Source of the DNA: Pseudomonadota bacterium
GTDB taxonomy: Bacteria; Pseudomonadota; Alphaproteobacteria; Rhizobiales; Devosiaceae
Length of the DNA stretch: 64,000 bases
Reading direction: 5' to 3'
Assembly: GCA_023391095.1 (NCBI GenBank)
Contig: JAEWBN010000013.1
Span: forward strand, 124,001 to 188,000
Shown piece after piece: positions 18,803-27,118 of this stretch (positions within the stretch are counted from its first letter, which is position 1; the number at the start of each line of letters is the position of its first letter). The position numbers were made by a program, and so were the translations under genes. Below the pieces are notes generated by a model. That model was not told the DNA's origin. It saw nothing but the letters and a program-made list of their open reading frames with translations, and ran no database searches.

Positions 18803-18847
18803 CTAACGTTTAACCCTAAACGGGGTGTGCAATTCTACAACAAGGCG

Positions 18848-20191
18848 TCAGGTGACGTCCCGAATGGCCGATTCAATTTGAGCCACCACAGTTTCCACCA
18901 GCCGCCGGTCATCGGCCTCGCCCATCACGCGGATCACCGGCTCTGTGCCGGATGCGCGCACGACGAGCCGACCACCAGAGCCCAGCATAGCCTCGCCATC
19001 GGCGATTGCCTGCACGACCAGCTTGTGCTCGAGAGGCTTGCCGGACTTGAACTTTACGCTGCGCAAAAGCTGCGGCACCGGTTCGAAGCGGGCGCAGATC
19101 TCCGAAACCGGGCGATGCTGTTGCTTGAGGACAGAAAGAAGTTGCAGCGCTGCTACAAGTCCATCGCCGGTCGTCGTGAAGTCTGAGAGAATAATATGGC
19201 CGGACTGCTCGCCGCCAACATTGTATCCCTTGTCGCGCATGGCTTCGAGAACATAACGATCGCCGACCTTGGTCCGCTCCAGCGTCAGGCCCAGTTCGCC
19301 CAAATAGCGCTCAAGACCGAGATTAGACATCACGGTTGCGACCACGCCGCCGCCGAGCAGCATTTCGCGTTCGAGCCAGCTTTGAGCGATTACCGCCATG
19401 AACTGATCGCCATCGACCACATTGCCCTTTTCGTCGACGATGATCACCCGGTCCGCGTCGCCATCAAGCGCAATGCCGATATCGGCGCGCACTTCCTTGA
19501 CCTTTGCCGCAACGGCCTCGGGCGCAGTCGAGCCGACCTTGTAATTGATGTTGTAGCCGTTGGGCTCGACGCCGATGGCGATCACTTCCGCACCCAGTTC
19601 CCATAGGGCGAGGGGCGCAACCTTGTAGGCAGCGCCATTGGCACAGTCGAGCACGATGCGCAGGCCGGATAGGTCGATGTTCCGGGGCAGGGTGCGCTTG
19701 GCATATTCGATGTAGCGGGTGCGTGCTTCCTCGTCGCGATGAGCACGGCCGATATTCATGCCATGGGCCAGAAGTGACGCGGAATCAGATTCCATCAGCC
19801 GCTCGATTTCCGCTTCAAGTTCGTCGGACAGCTTGTAGCCGTCCGGCCGGAAAAACTTGATGCCGTTGTCATCATACGGATTGTGCGAGGCCGAGATCAT
19901 GACGCCGAGGTCAGCGCGCAGCGAGCGGGTGAGCATGGCCACTGCAGGCGTGGGCATTGGGCCAAGGAAATAGACGTCCATGCCCACAGCCGTGAAGCCG
20001 GCCGCCAGTGCGCTTTCGAGCATATAGCCGGAGCGGCGCGTATCCTTGCCGATCACGACGCGATTGCGATGGTCACCGCGGACGAATTTCTTGCCCGCCG
20101 CCATGCCGACCTTCATGGCCAGTTCCGGGGTCAGCTTGTCGCCATTTGCCAGGCCGCGAATGCCGTCTGTGCCGAAATATTTCCTGGCCAT
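18848..20191 (-). CDS. glmM: Phosphoglucosamine mutase
   Basis: A 447-residue cytosolic enzyme that interconverts glucosamine-6-phosphate and glucosamine-1-phosphate on the way to UDP-GlcNAc for peptidoglycan and lipopolysaccharide. Motifs in order: 'YFGTDGIRG' at residues 4-12, the phosphoserine loop 'ISASHNPYDDNG' near 100, the metal loop 'DGDADR' near 242, sugar loop 'GGEQSGHI' near 325 and phosphate-binding 'RASGTEPVIRVM' near 410. I begin at MARKYFGTDG, not at an in-frame codon 36 bases earlier. It lies downstream of ftsH on the same strand, separated by a terminator. Confidence 0.96.
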   Translation of the reverse strand: MARKYFGTDGIRGLANGDKLTPELAMKVGMAAGKKFVRGDHRNRVVIGKDTRRSGYMLESALAAGFTAVGMDVYFLGPMPTPAVAMLTRSLRADLGVMISASHNPYDDNGIKFFRPDGYKLSDELEAEIERLMESDSASLLAHGMNIGRAHRDEEARTRYIEYAKRTLPRNIDLSGLRIVLDCANGAAYKVAPLALWELGAEVIAIGVEPNGYNINYKVGSTAPEAVAAKVKEVRADIGIALDGDADRVIIVDEKGNVVDGDQFMAVIAQSWLEREMLLGGGVVATVMSNLGLERYLGELGLTLERTKVGDRYVLEAMRDKGYNVGGEQSGHIILSDFTTTGDGLVAALQLLSVLKQQHRPVSEICARFEPVPQLLRSVKFKSGKPLEHKLVVQAIADGEAMLGSGGRLVVRASGTEPVIRVMGEADDRRLVETVVAQIESAIRDVT

Positions 20192-20260
20192 GATATCGAT
20201 CCTGATACGCGTCGTGTGCAAATCCACGTTAGGCGCGGAATAGCGGAAATCCGGTTAAAG

Positions 20261-20285
20261 AAAAAGGGCCACCGGCAGGTGGCCC
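20261..20285 (-). terminator. Rho-independent terminator of ftsH
   Basis: The stem GGGCCACC / GGTGGCCC is followed on the minus strand by TTTTTCTTT. It lies 24 bases beyond the ftsH stop and just before glmM. Confidence 0.85.
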
Positions 20286-20308
20286 TCCATCATCATTGCT
20301 TTGTGGCC

Positions 20309-22240
20309 TCAGCTTTCTGGCTGCGGCTCCATCCCGGCCTCGGGCGGCGCGTCGGGACGCTTCTTGGTGGTCTTGCCAGCGGTGGGCACACCGGTTGCCT
20401 TGGGCGCGGAAGGACCATTGTCCTCCGGACGGACCGGCTGCTTACCATCCATGAGCGCGCGTAGTTCGTCGCCTGTGAGTGTCTCGTACTCGAGCAAGGC
20501 TTGGGCAATCGCTTCCCACTGGTCGTGGTAGGTGGTCAGGATTTCGCGTGCCGAGGCTTCGCCGTCCTCGATGAGCTTTCGCACTTCCTGGTCGATCAGG
20601 CGGGCAGTGTCATCCGACATGTGCTGGGACTGGGTCACCGAATGGCCGAGGAAAACTTCCTGGTCATTGGACTTGTAGCGCACGCGGCCGAGCTTTTCGC
20701 TCATGCCCCATTCCATCACCATCGAGCGGGCGAGGCTGGTGGCCATCTGGATGTCGCCGGAAGCGCCGGAAGTTACCTTGGCCGGGCCAAACTTGATGAT
20801 CTCCGCTTCTCGGCCGCCAAACAGCATGGTGAGACGTGCCAGGGCCTTTTCGCGGCTGAACGAATAGCTGTCGGTTTCCGGCAGGGTCATCACCATGCCC
20901 AGCGCACGGCCGCGCGGGATGATGGTGGCCTTGTGGATCGGATCGATGCCGGCAACCTTGAGCGCGATGATGGCGTGGCCGGCTTCGTGATAGGCGGTCA
21001 GCTTCTTTTCGTCATCGGTCATGGCCATGGTGCGGCGCTCGGCGCCCATCATGATCTTGTCCTTGGCGTCTTCGAATTCCTGATGGGTCACGAAACGCTT
21101 GTTGCGGCGCGCCGCCATCAGGGCGGCCTCGTTGACGAGGTTCATAAGGTCTGCGCCGGAGAAGCCGGGCGTACCGCGGGCCAGGACCTTGAGGTCGACG
21201 TCGGGCGCCAGCGGTACCTTGCGGACGTGAACCTTGAGCACCTTTTCGCGGCCCGAAACATCGGGGTTCGGCACGACGACCTGACGGTCGAAGCGGCCGG
21301 GACGCAGAAGGGCAGGGTCCAGGACGTCGGGACGGTTGGTCGCGGCGATCAGGATGATGCCTTCATTAGCTTCAAATCCGTCCATCTCGACGAGGAGCTG
21401 GTTGAGCGTCTGTTCGCGCTCGTCGTTACCGCCGCCAAGCCCCGCGCCACGCTGGCGACCGACCGCGTCGATTTCGTCGATGAAGATGATACAGGGCGCG
21501 TTCTTCTTGGCCTGCTCGAACATGTCGCGGACGCGCGAAGCACCCACGCCGACGAACATTTCCACGAAGTCCGAGCCGGAAATGGTGAAGAAGGGCACAT
21601 TGGCTTCGCCGGCAACCGAGCGGGCCAGAAGCGTCTTACCGGTACCCGGAGGGCCGACCAGCAGCACGCCGCGGGGGATACGACCACCGAGGCGCTGGAA
21701 TTTGCCGGGGTCACGCAGGAATTCAACGATTTCCTCGAGATCCTGCTTGGCTTCGTCAACGCCTGCCACGTCTTCAAACGTCACCTTGCCCTGCGTCTCG
21801 GTGAGGAGCTTGGCCCGCGACTTGCCAAAGCCCATGGCGCCGCCACGACCGCCGCCCTGCATCTGGCGGATAAAGAAGAACCACACGCCGATGATGACGA
21901 TGAACGGCAGCCAGCTCGAGAGCAGGATGGACCAGAAGGGGCTCGATTCCGGGGCACGCGCAGTGATGTTGACATTGCGGTCTTCCAGCTTGGTGACCAG
22001 GTCTGCGCCTTCGGGAATGATGGTCTCGAAGCGCGTGCCATCGGCCAGCTGGCCGGAGACGATATTGTTGGTGATCACGACGCTGGAGACGCGGCCGGAT
22101 TCAACTTCGGAGATGAACTGGCTGTAGCTTTTTTCCGAGACAGATGTGGTGCGTGTCGATGACTGGAAGACCTGGAACAGGCCCATCAGCATGAAGAGGA
22201 TCACCAGCCAGATGGCAAAGTTGCGGAAATTTCCGTTCAT
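20309..22240 (-). CDS. ftsH: ATP-dependent zinc metalloprotease FtsH
   Basis: A 643-residue membrane-bound AAA+ protease that degrades membrane proteins and short-lived regulators such as RpoH. It has two N-terminal transmembrane helices (about 7-27 and 105-125) around a small periplasmic domain. Then come Walker A 'GPPGTGKTLLAR' near 198, Walker B 'CIIFIDEID' near 250, the second region of homology with its Arg finger 'RPGRFDRQVVV' near 312, and the zinc site 'HEAGH' near 420. The Ala/Pro/Lys-rich tail is unconserved. An AGGA ribosome-binding site precedes the ATG. Its substrate RpoH is encoded just upstream on the same strand. Confidence 0.97.
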   Translation of the reverse strand: MNGNFRNFAIWLVILFMLMGLFQVFQSSTRTTSVSEKSYSQFISEVESGRVSSVVITNNIVSGQLADGTRFETIIPEGADLVTKLEDRNVNITARAPESSPFWSILLSSWLPFIVIIGVWFFFIRQMQGGGRGGAMGFGKSRAKLLTETQGKVTFEDVAGVDEAKQDLEEIVEFLRDPGKFQRLGGRIPRGVLLVGPPGTGKTLLARSVAGEANVPFFTISGSDFVEMFVGVGASRVRDMFEQAKKNAPCIIFIDEIDAVGRQRGAGLGGGNDEREQTLNQLLVEMDGFEANEGIILIAATNRPDVLDPALLRPGRFDRQVVVPNPDVSGREKVLKVHVRKVPLAPDVDLKVLARGTPGFSGADLMNLVNEAALMAARRNKRFVTHQEFEDAKDKIMMGAERRTMAMTDDEKKLTAYHEAGHAIIALKVAGIDPIHKATIIPRGRALGMVMTLPETDSYSFSREKALARLTMLFGGREAEIIKFGPAKVTSGASGDIQMATSLARSMVMEWGMSEKLGRVRYKSNDQEVFLGHSVTQSQHMSDDTARLIDQEVRKLIEDGEASAREILTTYHDQWEAIAQALLEYETLTGDELRALMDGKQPVRPEDNGPSAPKATGVPTAGKTTKKRPDAPPEAGMEPQPES

Positions 22241-22422
22241 CTATTCCTGTCCCGGAGAGGCCAACGCACAACAATTGCGCTGACAATGAGCCGAATGTAA
22301 GGCCCGGCATGGGGGGTTACAAGGGCAAGACCTCTAGCGTTCCGGCCCTTTCGTCCAGTCATATTGTCGCGATGCGGTTAATACGAAGTGGCGAAGCCAC
22401 TGGTTCCTCGCCGCCAAAACAA

Positions 22423-22448
22423 AACGCCCGGCTCAGCAGCCGGGCGTT
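22423..22448 (-). terminator. Rho-independent terminator of rpoH
   Basis: The perfect 11-bp stem AACGCCCGGCT / AGCCGGGCGTT has a four-base loop and is followed on the minus strand by TTTTGTTTTGG. It lies about 20 bases past the rpoH stop. Confidence 0.88.
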
Positions 22449-22466
22449 CCCATTCTTGGCTAGGCG

Positions 22467-23333
22467 TCAGGCGCCCGCAGCCTCGCGGACCGCGTCCTGC
22501 ACCTTCTCGAAGGCGCGAACCTCGATCTGCCGGATGCGCTCGCGGCTGACCTCATATTGCTGGGCCAATTCCTCGAGCGTTGCCGGATTGTCCTGCAGGC
22601 GACGCGCCTGGAAAATCGCGCGTTCGCGCTCGTTCAGCACGTCCATGGCCTGGTTCAGCATGCCCATGCGCTCATTGTATTCCTCGCTCTCGCCGAGCGT
22701 GGTTTCCTGGTCCGGCGTGTCATCGACCAGCCAGTCCTGCCATTCGGAAGAGCCTTCATCGGCGCGCATCGGCGAGTTGAGCGAGGCGTCACCGGAAAGG
22801 CGTGAGTTCATCTGAACCACGTCTTCCTCGGTCACTTTGAGCGTCGTGGCGATCTGCTTGATCTGGTCGGGATGCAGCGCACCATCCTCCAGAGCGGCGA
22901 TCTGGCCCTTCACCTTGCGCAGGTTGAAGAACAGGCGTTTCTGGGCGGCAGTGGTGCCGATCTTGACAAGGCTCCACGAGCGCAGGACGTATTCCTGAAT
23001 TGCGGCGCGGATCCACCACATGGCGTATGTGGCCAGGCGGAAGCCCTTTTCGGGCTCGAAGCGCTTAACCGCATGCATCAGGCCCACATTGCCTTCCGAA
23101 ATGACTTCGGAAATCGGCAGGCCATAGCCGCGGTAGCCCATGGCGATCTTGGCGACCAGGCGCAGGTGGCTGGTGATCAGCTTCTGCGCCGCGCCGGGAT
23201 CGGCATGTTCCTTGTAGCGTTTGGCGAGCATGTATTCTTCATCCGGTTCCAGCATCGGGAACTTGCGGATTTCCTGAAGATAACGGCTCAAGCCCCCCTC
23301 GGACGAGAGGACGGGAAGATTGGTCTGGGCCAT
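22467..23333 (-). CDS. rpoH: RNA polymerase sigma-32 factor
   Basis: A 288-residue heat-shock sigma factor. Region 2 spans about 45-115 ('LRLVAKIAMGYRGYGLP', 'GFRLATYAMWWIRAAIQEY'). It is followed by the RpoH box 'QKRLFFNLRKVK' near 130, which binds FtsH and chaperones and separates RpoH from other sigma factors. Region 4 spans 225-280 ('LEELAQQYEVSRERIRQIEVRAFEKVQ'). An AAGGGGG ribosome-binding site precedes the ATG. It sits between rluD and ftsH on the same strand with its own terminator. Many Hyphomicrobiales carry two rpoH genes; only one is in this window. Confidence 0.95.
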   Translation of the reverse strand: MAQTNLPVLSSEGGLSRYLQEIRKFPMLEPDEEYMLAKRYKEHADPGAAQKLITSHLRLVAKIAMGYRGYGLPISEVISEGNVGLMHAVKRFEPEKGFRLATYAMWWIRAAIQEYVLRSWSLVKIGTTAAQKRLFFNLRKVKGQIAALEDGALHPDQIKQIATTLKVTEEDVVQMNSRLSGDASLNSPMRADEGSSEWQDWLVDDTPDQETTLGESEEYNERMGMLNQAMDVLNERERAIFQARRLQDNPATLEELAQQYEVSRERIRQIEVRAFEKVQDAVREAAGA

Positions 23334-23571
23334 TTATGCACCCCCTTTCAGCATCCCCCGCATGTCGCGGGCGGAAAATCTGCCGAGCCCCTCACGGCAC
23401 ATCGGCAGACATGGTGGTTATATAGGTCGCACTGTGACCAATTTAAGAGGCGGAACCGTCAGGAATGTTACAAATGCGAAAGGGTTCCACCTGCGTCGCA
23501 GTGCCATTCATCGTCATAATACGATAAAAGGCCGGAAGGTTCAAACACGTTGGTGTGACAGGCCGAACGGG

Positions 23572-24600
23572 CTAGCGCGCGACGGCCTTGTCGTAGTCCT
23601 GCAATACGTCGTCGAGCGCCTGCAGATCATCGGGCAGGTCCGCCTCGAACAGCATTTCTTCGCCTGTCGCCGGATGCTCGAAGCCCAGTTCGGCGGCATG
23701 GAGGGCTTGCCGGCCCAGATCGCGCACGATTGTGCCAAGCTCTTCGGGCAATTTGTTGACCTTGGTGGCATAGCCCGGGGCGTACAGAAGGTCAGACACC
23801 AGGGGATGGCCGATATGGGCCATATGCACGCGGATCTGATGGGTGCGGCCGGTTTCGAGCTGGCACTGAATGCGGGTAATGTCCCAGCCATCCCCGCCAA
23901 AGCGGGCTTCCACGGCATAGTGGGTGATGGCTTCCCGGCCCGATTTCAGCACAGCCTGCTTGAGCCGGTTCCCCGGATCACGGCCGAGAGGGGCCTCGAC
24001 GGTGCCCATGCCTGACTGGGTCGCACCCCAGGCGTAGGCGATATAGGCGCGATGCAGCGGGCCGGTGCGGCCGTGATCGGCGAACTGCTCGGACAGGTGC
24101 TTGTGCGCCTGCTCCGTCTTGGCCGCCACCATCACGCCGGACGTATCCTTGTCGAGCCGATGCACGATGCCTGGTCGCTTCACCCCGCCAATGCCCTTGA
24201 GACTATTGCCACAATGGAAAATGAGCGCGTTGACCAGCGTCCCCGACGGCGAGCCGGGCGCCGGGTGCACAACCATGCCGACCGGCTTGTTGATGACGAT
24301 GAGGTGCTCGTCCTCGTACAGAATGTCGAGCGGAATGTCCTCGGGCTGCGGTTCGGGGTCTTCCGGGGGTGGGGCGACAAGAACGATTGTCTCGCCCGCC
24401 TTGAGCCGGTATTTGGGTTCGCTGACTGGCCGGCCATCTACCGTCACCGCGCCGGTCAGGATCAGGTCCTTGATCCGGTTGCGGCTCAGCGCATCGTGCG
24501 CCTTGGCCAGAACCGCATCGAGCCTGCCGCCGGCGAGACTGTCGTCGACCACAACTTCAACGGGCTCGCCCTCAAATTCGAAATCGGTATCGTCCGCCAT
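23572..24600 (-). CDS. rluD: 23S rRNA pseudouridine synthase (RluA family)
   Basis: A 342-residue RNA-modifying enzyme. It has an N-terminal S4 RNA-binding domain (about 15-75, 'GRLDAVLAKAHDALSRNRIKDLI') followed by the RluA catalytic domain with active-site Asp in 'HRLDKDTSG' near 150, 'NKPVGMVVHPAPG' near 100 and 'LETGRTHQIRVHMA' near 240. These modify U1911/1915/1917-type positions in 23S rRNA helix 69; RluD rather than RluC is favoured by the S4 domain and length. The ATG at 24598-24600 has an AGGA site eight bases upstream and overlaps by two bases the start of a divergent gene. Confidence 0.9.
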   Translation of the reverse strand: MADDTDFEFEGEPVEVVVDDSLAGGRLDAVLAKAHDALSRNRIKDLILTGAVTVDGRPVSEPKYRLKAGETIVLVAPPPEDPEPQPEDIPLDILYEDEHLIVINKPVGMVVHPAPGSPSGTLVNALIFHCGNSLKGIGGVKRPGIVHRLDKDTSGVMVAAKTEQAHKHLSEQFADHGRTGPLHRAYIAYAWGATQSGMGTVEAPLGRDPGNRLKQAVLKSGREAITHYAVEARFGGDGWDITRIQCQLETGRTHQIRVHMAHIGHPLVSDLLYAPGYATKVNKLPEELGTIVRDLGRQALHAAELGFEHPATGEEMLFEADLPDDLQALDDVLQDYDKAVAR

Positions 24601-24946
24601 GAGCAATCCTGAATCAGACCAGCCCCAGGCCGCCGACACGCCGTTGTCGCCGGAAGCTCAGATGGTGCTGGGAAAAGCGCGCCGATCGTTCGCTGTGTCG
24701 ATGGGCATCCTGTTGATGGGCTTTATGGCGATTGGTGTCGCACTTGTCTATCGCGTGATGCGCGACGCGCCGCCGCCGAGCAGCGTCGAGGCAGTCAGCG
24801 TGCCCGCCGGTGCGGAAGTCATTTCGGCCCAGTATGCCGAACGAACCGTGCAGGTGACGTACCGGGCCGGCGACGCCGTGATGCTCAGCGTCTTTGATGC
24901 CGGCACTGGCGAACTGGTCCGCAGCATCCGGATCGACAGCGAATAG
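24599..24946 (+). CDS. Small membrane protein, DUF6476-like
   Basis: A 115-residue protein of unknown function. It has a short acidic cytoplasmic N-terminus, one transmembrane helix at about 33-53 ('MGILLMGFMAIGVALVYRVM') and a small beta-rich outer domain ('VPAGAEVISAQYAERTVQVTYRAGD', 'LSVFDAGTGELVRSIRI'). The pattern resembles DUF6476 proteins, which are often encoded beside rluD. Its ATG (24599-24601) overlaps the divergent rluD ATG on the palindrome CATG. No ribosome-binding site is visible ahead, so the mRNA may be leaderless or start at a later ATG (24662). Confidence 0.75.
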   Translation: MSNPESDQPQAADTPLSPEAQMVLGKARRSFAVSMGILLMGFMAIGVALVYRVMRDAPPPSSVEAVSVPAGAEVISAQYAERTVQVTYRAGDAVMLSVFDAGTGELVRSIRIDSE

Positions 24947-24995
24947 AAGCCTCGACGCGCTGACCGGGCGGCCCTGTTACGGACCGCGCTTCGTC

Positions 24996-25979
24996 TCAGC
25001 GTCCCTGGATTTCGCGTAGCGCCGCCAGCCGATCCGACACGGCGCCCCGCTGTGCGGTGGCGGCTGCGGGCAGGATATCCATCGTTTCCCCGTCATCGGC
25101 AAAGCGCTGCACCCGATCGAAGAGGCTTTCTTCGGGCTCGGGGCTTTGCGCAGTGGTATTATCCTGGGCGTAAACAAGCCGGCTGACGCCAGCCGCAATA
25201 TCATTGAGCCGTTCGCGCAGTTGCGCGTCGTCGAAGCGCTCGGTTTCCCAGTCCGACATGATGGACGTCTCGACATTGCCGATCTTGGAGCGGAGCTTTT
25301 CCAGCTCCTCTTCCATGGTCAGCTTGTCGGCCAGAAGCTCGTCGGCGCGGTTTTGGCTGGCCGCCGCGGTATGGTTCGTTTCGGCCAGGAGGGCGTTGAG
25401 CCGGGTTTCGGCGCTGGCAATGCGCGCTTCGGCGGCGATCAGGGTCTCGGCCCTGGCGTCGTGGCCCTGGTGGTCATCGGCAAACGCGCTGGCGCCAGGC
25501 TGTTCCCCGCGCAGGGATTTGCGCAGTGCCTCAATCTCGGCGTTTCGCGTCTCGACATCCCGCTCGCGCATGCGCAGACGCTGGGTAAGGTCGGTGGCAT
25601 CCTTTTCGAGCTGCAGCATCCGCTCGCGTAGCTCGGCCTCGCGCGCCTCAAGCTCGGCAACCACGGCCGCATGCTTGTCGCGTTCGATCTTGAGCAGCCC
25701 AAGGTCGGTGCGCTTCTGGCTGGCATCGCTCACCTGCTCGGCCAGCCGTTTGCGCAGGGTCTCGACAGTCATTTCAAGGCGCCGCGTCGTAAGGGCAAAT
25801 TCGGCCCGGAGCTGGTCCTTGTCGGCGCGGAACTCCGCCAGCGTAATCGGCGTCGCCGCCTCGATCCGTCTTTTGGTCAGGCGGACGGCGCGGCGCCACA
25901 CAGCGGGCATGATGACCAGCGCGGCCAGCGCTGCCACCAGCACGCCCAGGGCGAAATACATGAAGTTCTCGATCAGCAT
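24996..25979 (-). CDS. Membrane-anchored coiled-coil protein
   Basis: A 327-residue protein of unknown function. An N-terminal transmembrane helix (about 5-27, 'FMYFALGVLVAALAALVIMPAVW') is followed by a long, strongly charged helical region (about 50-265) with heptad-like Leu spacing, suggesting a parallel coiled coil. The C-terminal stretch is less ordered. The design resembles envelope scaffolds or RmuC-like anchored coiled coils, but no nuclease domain is present. I start at the ATG at 25977-25979 because a GGAG lies nine bases upstream; two in-frame ATGs upstream are poorly spaced. Confidence 0.75.
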   Translation of the reverse strand: MLIENFMYFALGVLVAALAALVIMPAVWRRAVRLTKRRIEAATPITLAEFRADKDQLRAEFALTTRRLEMTVETLRKRLAEQVSDASQKRTDLGLLKIERDKHAAVVAELEAREAELRERMLQLEKDATDLTQRLRMRERDVETRNAEIEALRKSLRGEQPGASAFADDHQGHDARAETLIAAEARIASAETRLNALLAETNHTAAASQNRADELLADKLTMEEELEKLRSKIGNVETSIMSDWETERFDDAQLRERLNDIAAGVSRLVYAQDNTTAQSPEPEESLFDRVQRFADDGETMDILPAAATAQRGAVSDRLAALREIQGR

Positions 25980-26203
25980 CGAGCGCATCTCCGGCATGGC
26001 CAGACGGGTCCGGCGAAAGGTGGTGCCAGCATTTCTCTGGCAGGTCGGCCCAGCCAAGGCCATCTCCGTCGAGGGGTAACCCTAACGGTTTCGGCCCGGC
26101 CCGTCACGGGGCAACGGTTAAAATGGGTACGAACTGATGCGTGGAACAGAGTCACCGGCGATTCCGTTGCAGGGGAAATGCGTCGTTTCAGGGGAGTTCC
26201 GCC

Positions 26204-27115
26204 ATGCCCGCCACCCGCCCGATCTGGAAAGGCCAGTTGCGCCTCTCGCTGGTCGCCATTCCGGTGGAACTGTTCAGCGCCGCGAGGCCCAATGCCAAGC
26301 CCAGCTTCCGCCAGATTCACGAGCCCACGGGCAAGCCGGTCCACTATGAAAAGGTGGTCGCGGGTGTCGGTCCGGTGGACAAGGACGAAATCATCAAGGG
26401 TTTTGAATACGAGAAGGGCGACTATGTCCTTCTCACCGACGACGAGATCGATGCGGTCAAGCTCGAGACGCGCAAGACCATGGAGCTGACCCAGTTCGTG
26501 GGCGCCTGCGAGATCGACCCGATCTATTACGACAAGTCCTATTTCGTGGTGCCAACGGACGAGCTGGCTGAAGACGCCTTTCGCGTCATCCGCGATGCCC
26601 TGCGCAAGACGCAAAAGGTTGGCCTGGGCCAGCTGTCCATGCGCGGCAAGGAATATCTCGCGGCAATCAAGCCAAGCGGCACGGGGCTTATGCTCGAAAC
26701 GCTCCATTACGAAGATGAAATCCGCAAGTCCGACCCGTTTTTCAGCCAGATATCGGCCAAGAAGGCCGAAGCGGATCTGCTGGACGTAGCCACGGCCCTG
26801 ATCGAAAAGAAAACCGCGCCCTTTGATGCCGGCGCCTTCAAGGATCACTACCAGAGCGCCCTGCGCGACCTCATCGCGCGCAAGATGAAGGCCAAGGGTC
26901 GCAAGATCACGGCGGACAAGGACGACGCGCCCAGCCGTCCGAGCGGTGAAAACGTCGTCGACCTGATGGCGGCGCTCAAGGAAAGCCTGGAAGGCGGTAA
27001 CAAAAAGTCTTCGTCCTCCTCTGGAGCCGCCCGCAAGACAACCGCCAAAACCTCGACGGCAAAGCCTGCTGCCCGCAAATCTTCGGGCAGCACCACGCGC
27101 AAGAAGGCGAGCTGA
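26204..27115 (+). CDS. ku: Non-homologous end-joining protein Ku
   Basis: A 303-residue bacterial Ku that forms homodimeric rings on DNA double-strand ends and recruits LigD. It begins with the family start 'RPIWKGQLRLSLVAIPVELFSA', contains the core beta-barrel and bridge ('VDKDEIIKGFEYEKGDYVLLTDDEI', 'IDPIYYDKSYFVVP', 'GKEYLAAIKP') and ends in a Lys/Ser/Thr-rich disordered tail typical for DNA or LigD contacts. The ATG follows AGGGGAG. The ligD gene starts four bases after its stop, so the pair form an NHEJ operon. Confidence 0.96.
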   Translation: MPATRPIWKGQLRLSLVAIPVELFSAARPNAKPSFRQIHEPTGKPVHYEKVVAGVGPVDKDEIIKGFEYEKGDYVLLTDDEIDAVKLETRKTMELTQFVGACEIDPIYYDKSYFVVPTDELAEDAFRVIRDALRKTQKVGLGQLSMRGKEYLAAIKPSGTGLMLETLHYEDEIRKSDPFFSQISAKKAEADLLDVATALIEKKTAPFDAGAFKDHYQSALRDLIARKMKAKGRKITADKDDAPSRPSGENVVDLMAALKESLEGGNKKSSSSSGAARKTTAKTSTAKPAARKSSGSTTRKKAS

Positions 27116-27118
27116 TCC

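Noticed and set aside
26131..26147. GAAC-N9-GAAC before ku as a LexA box
   Set aside because: The spacer is nine bases; the consensus needs seven.
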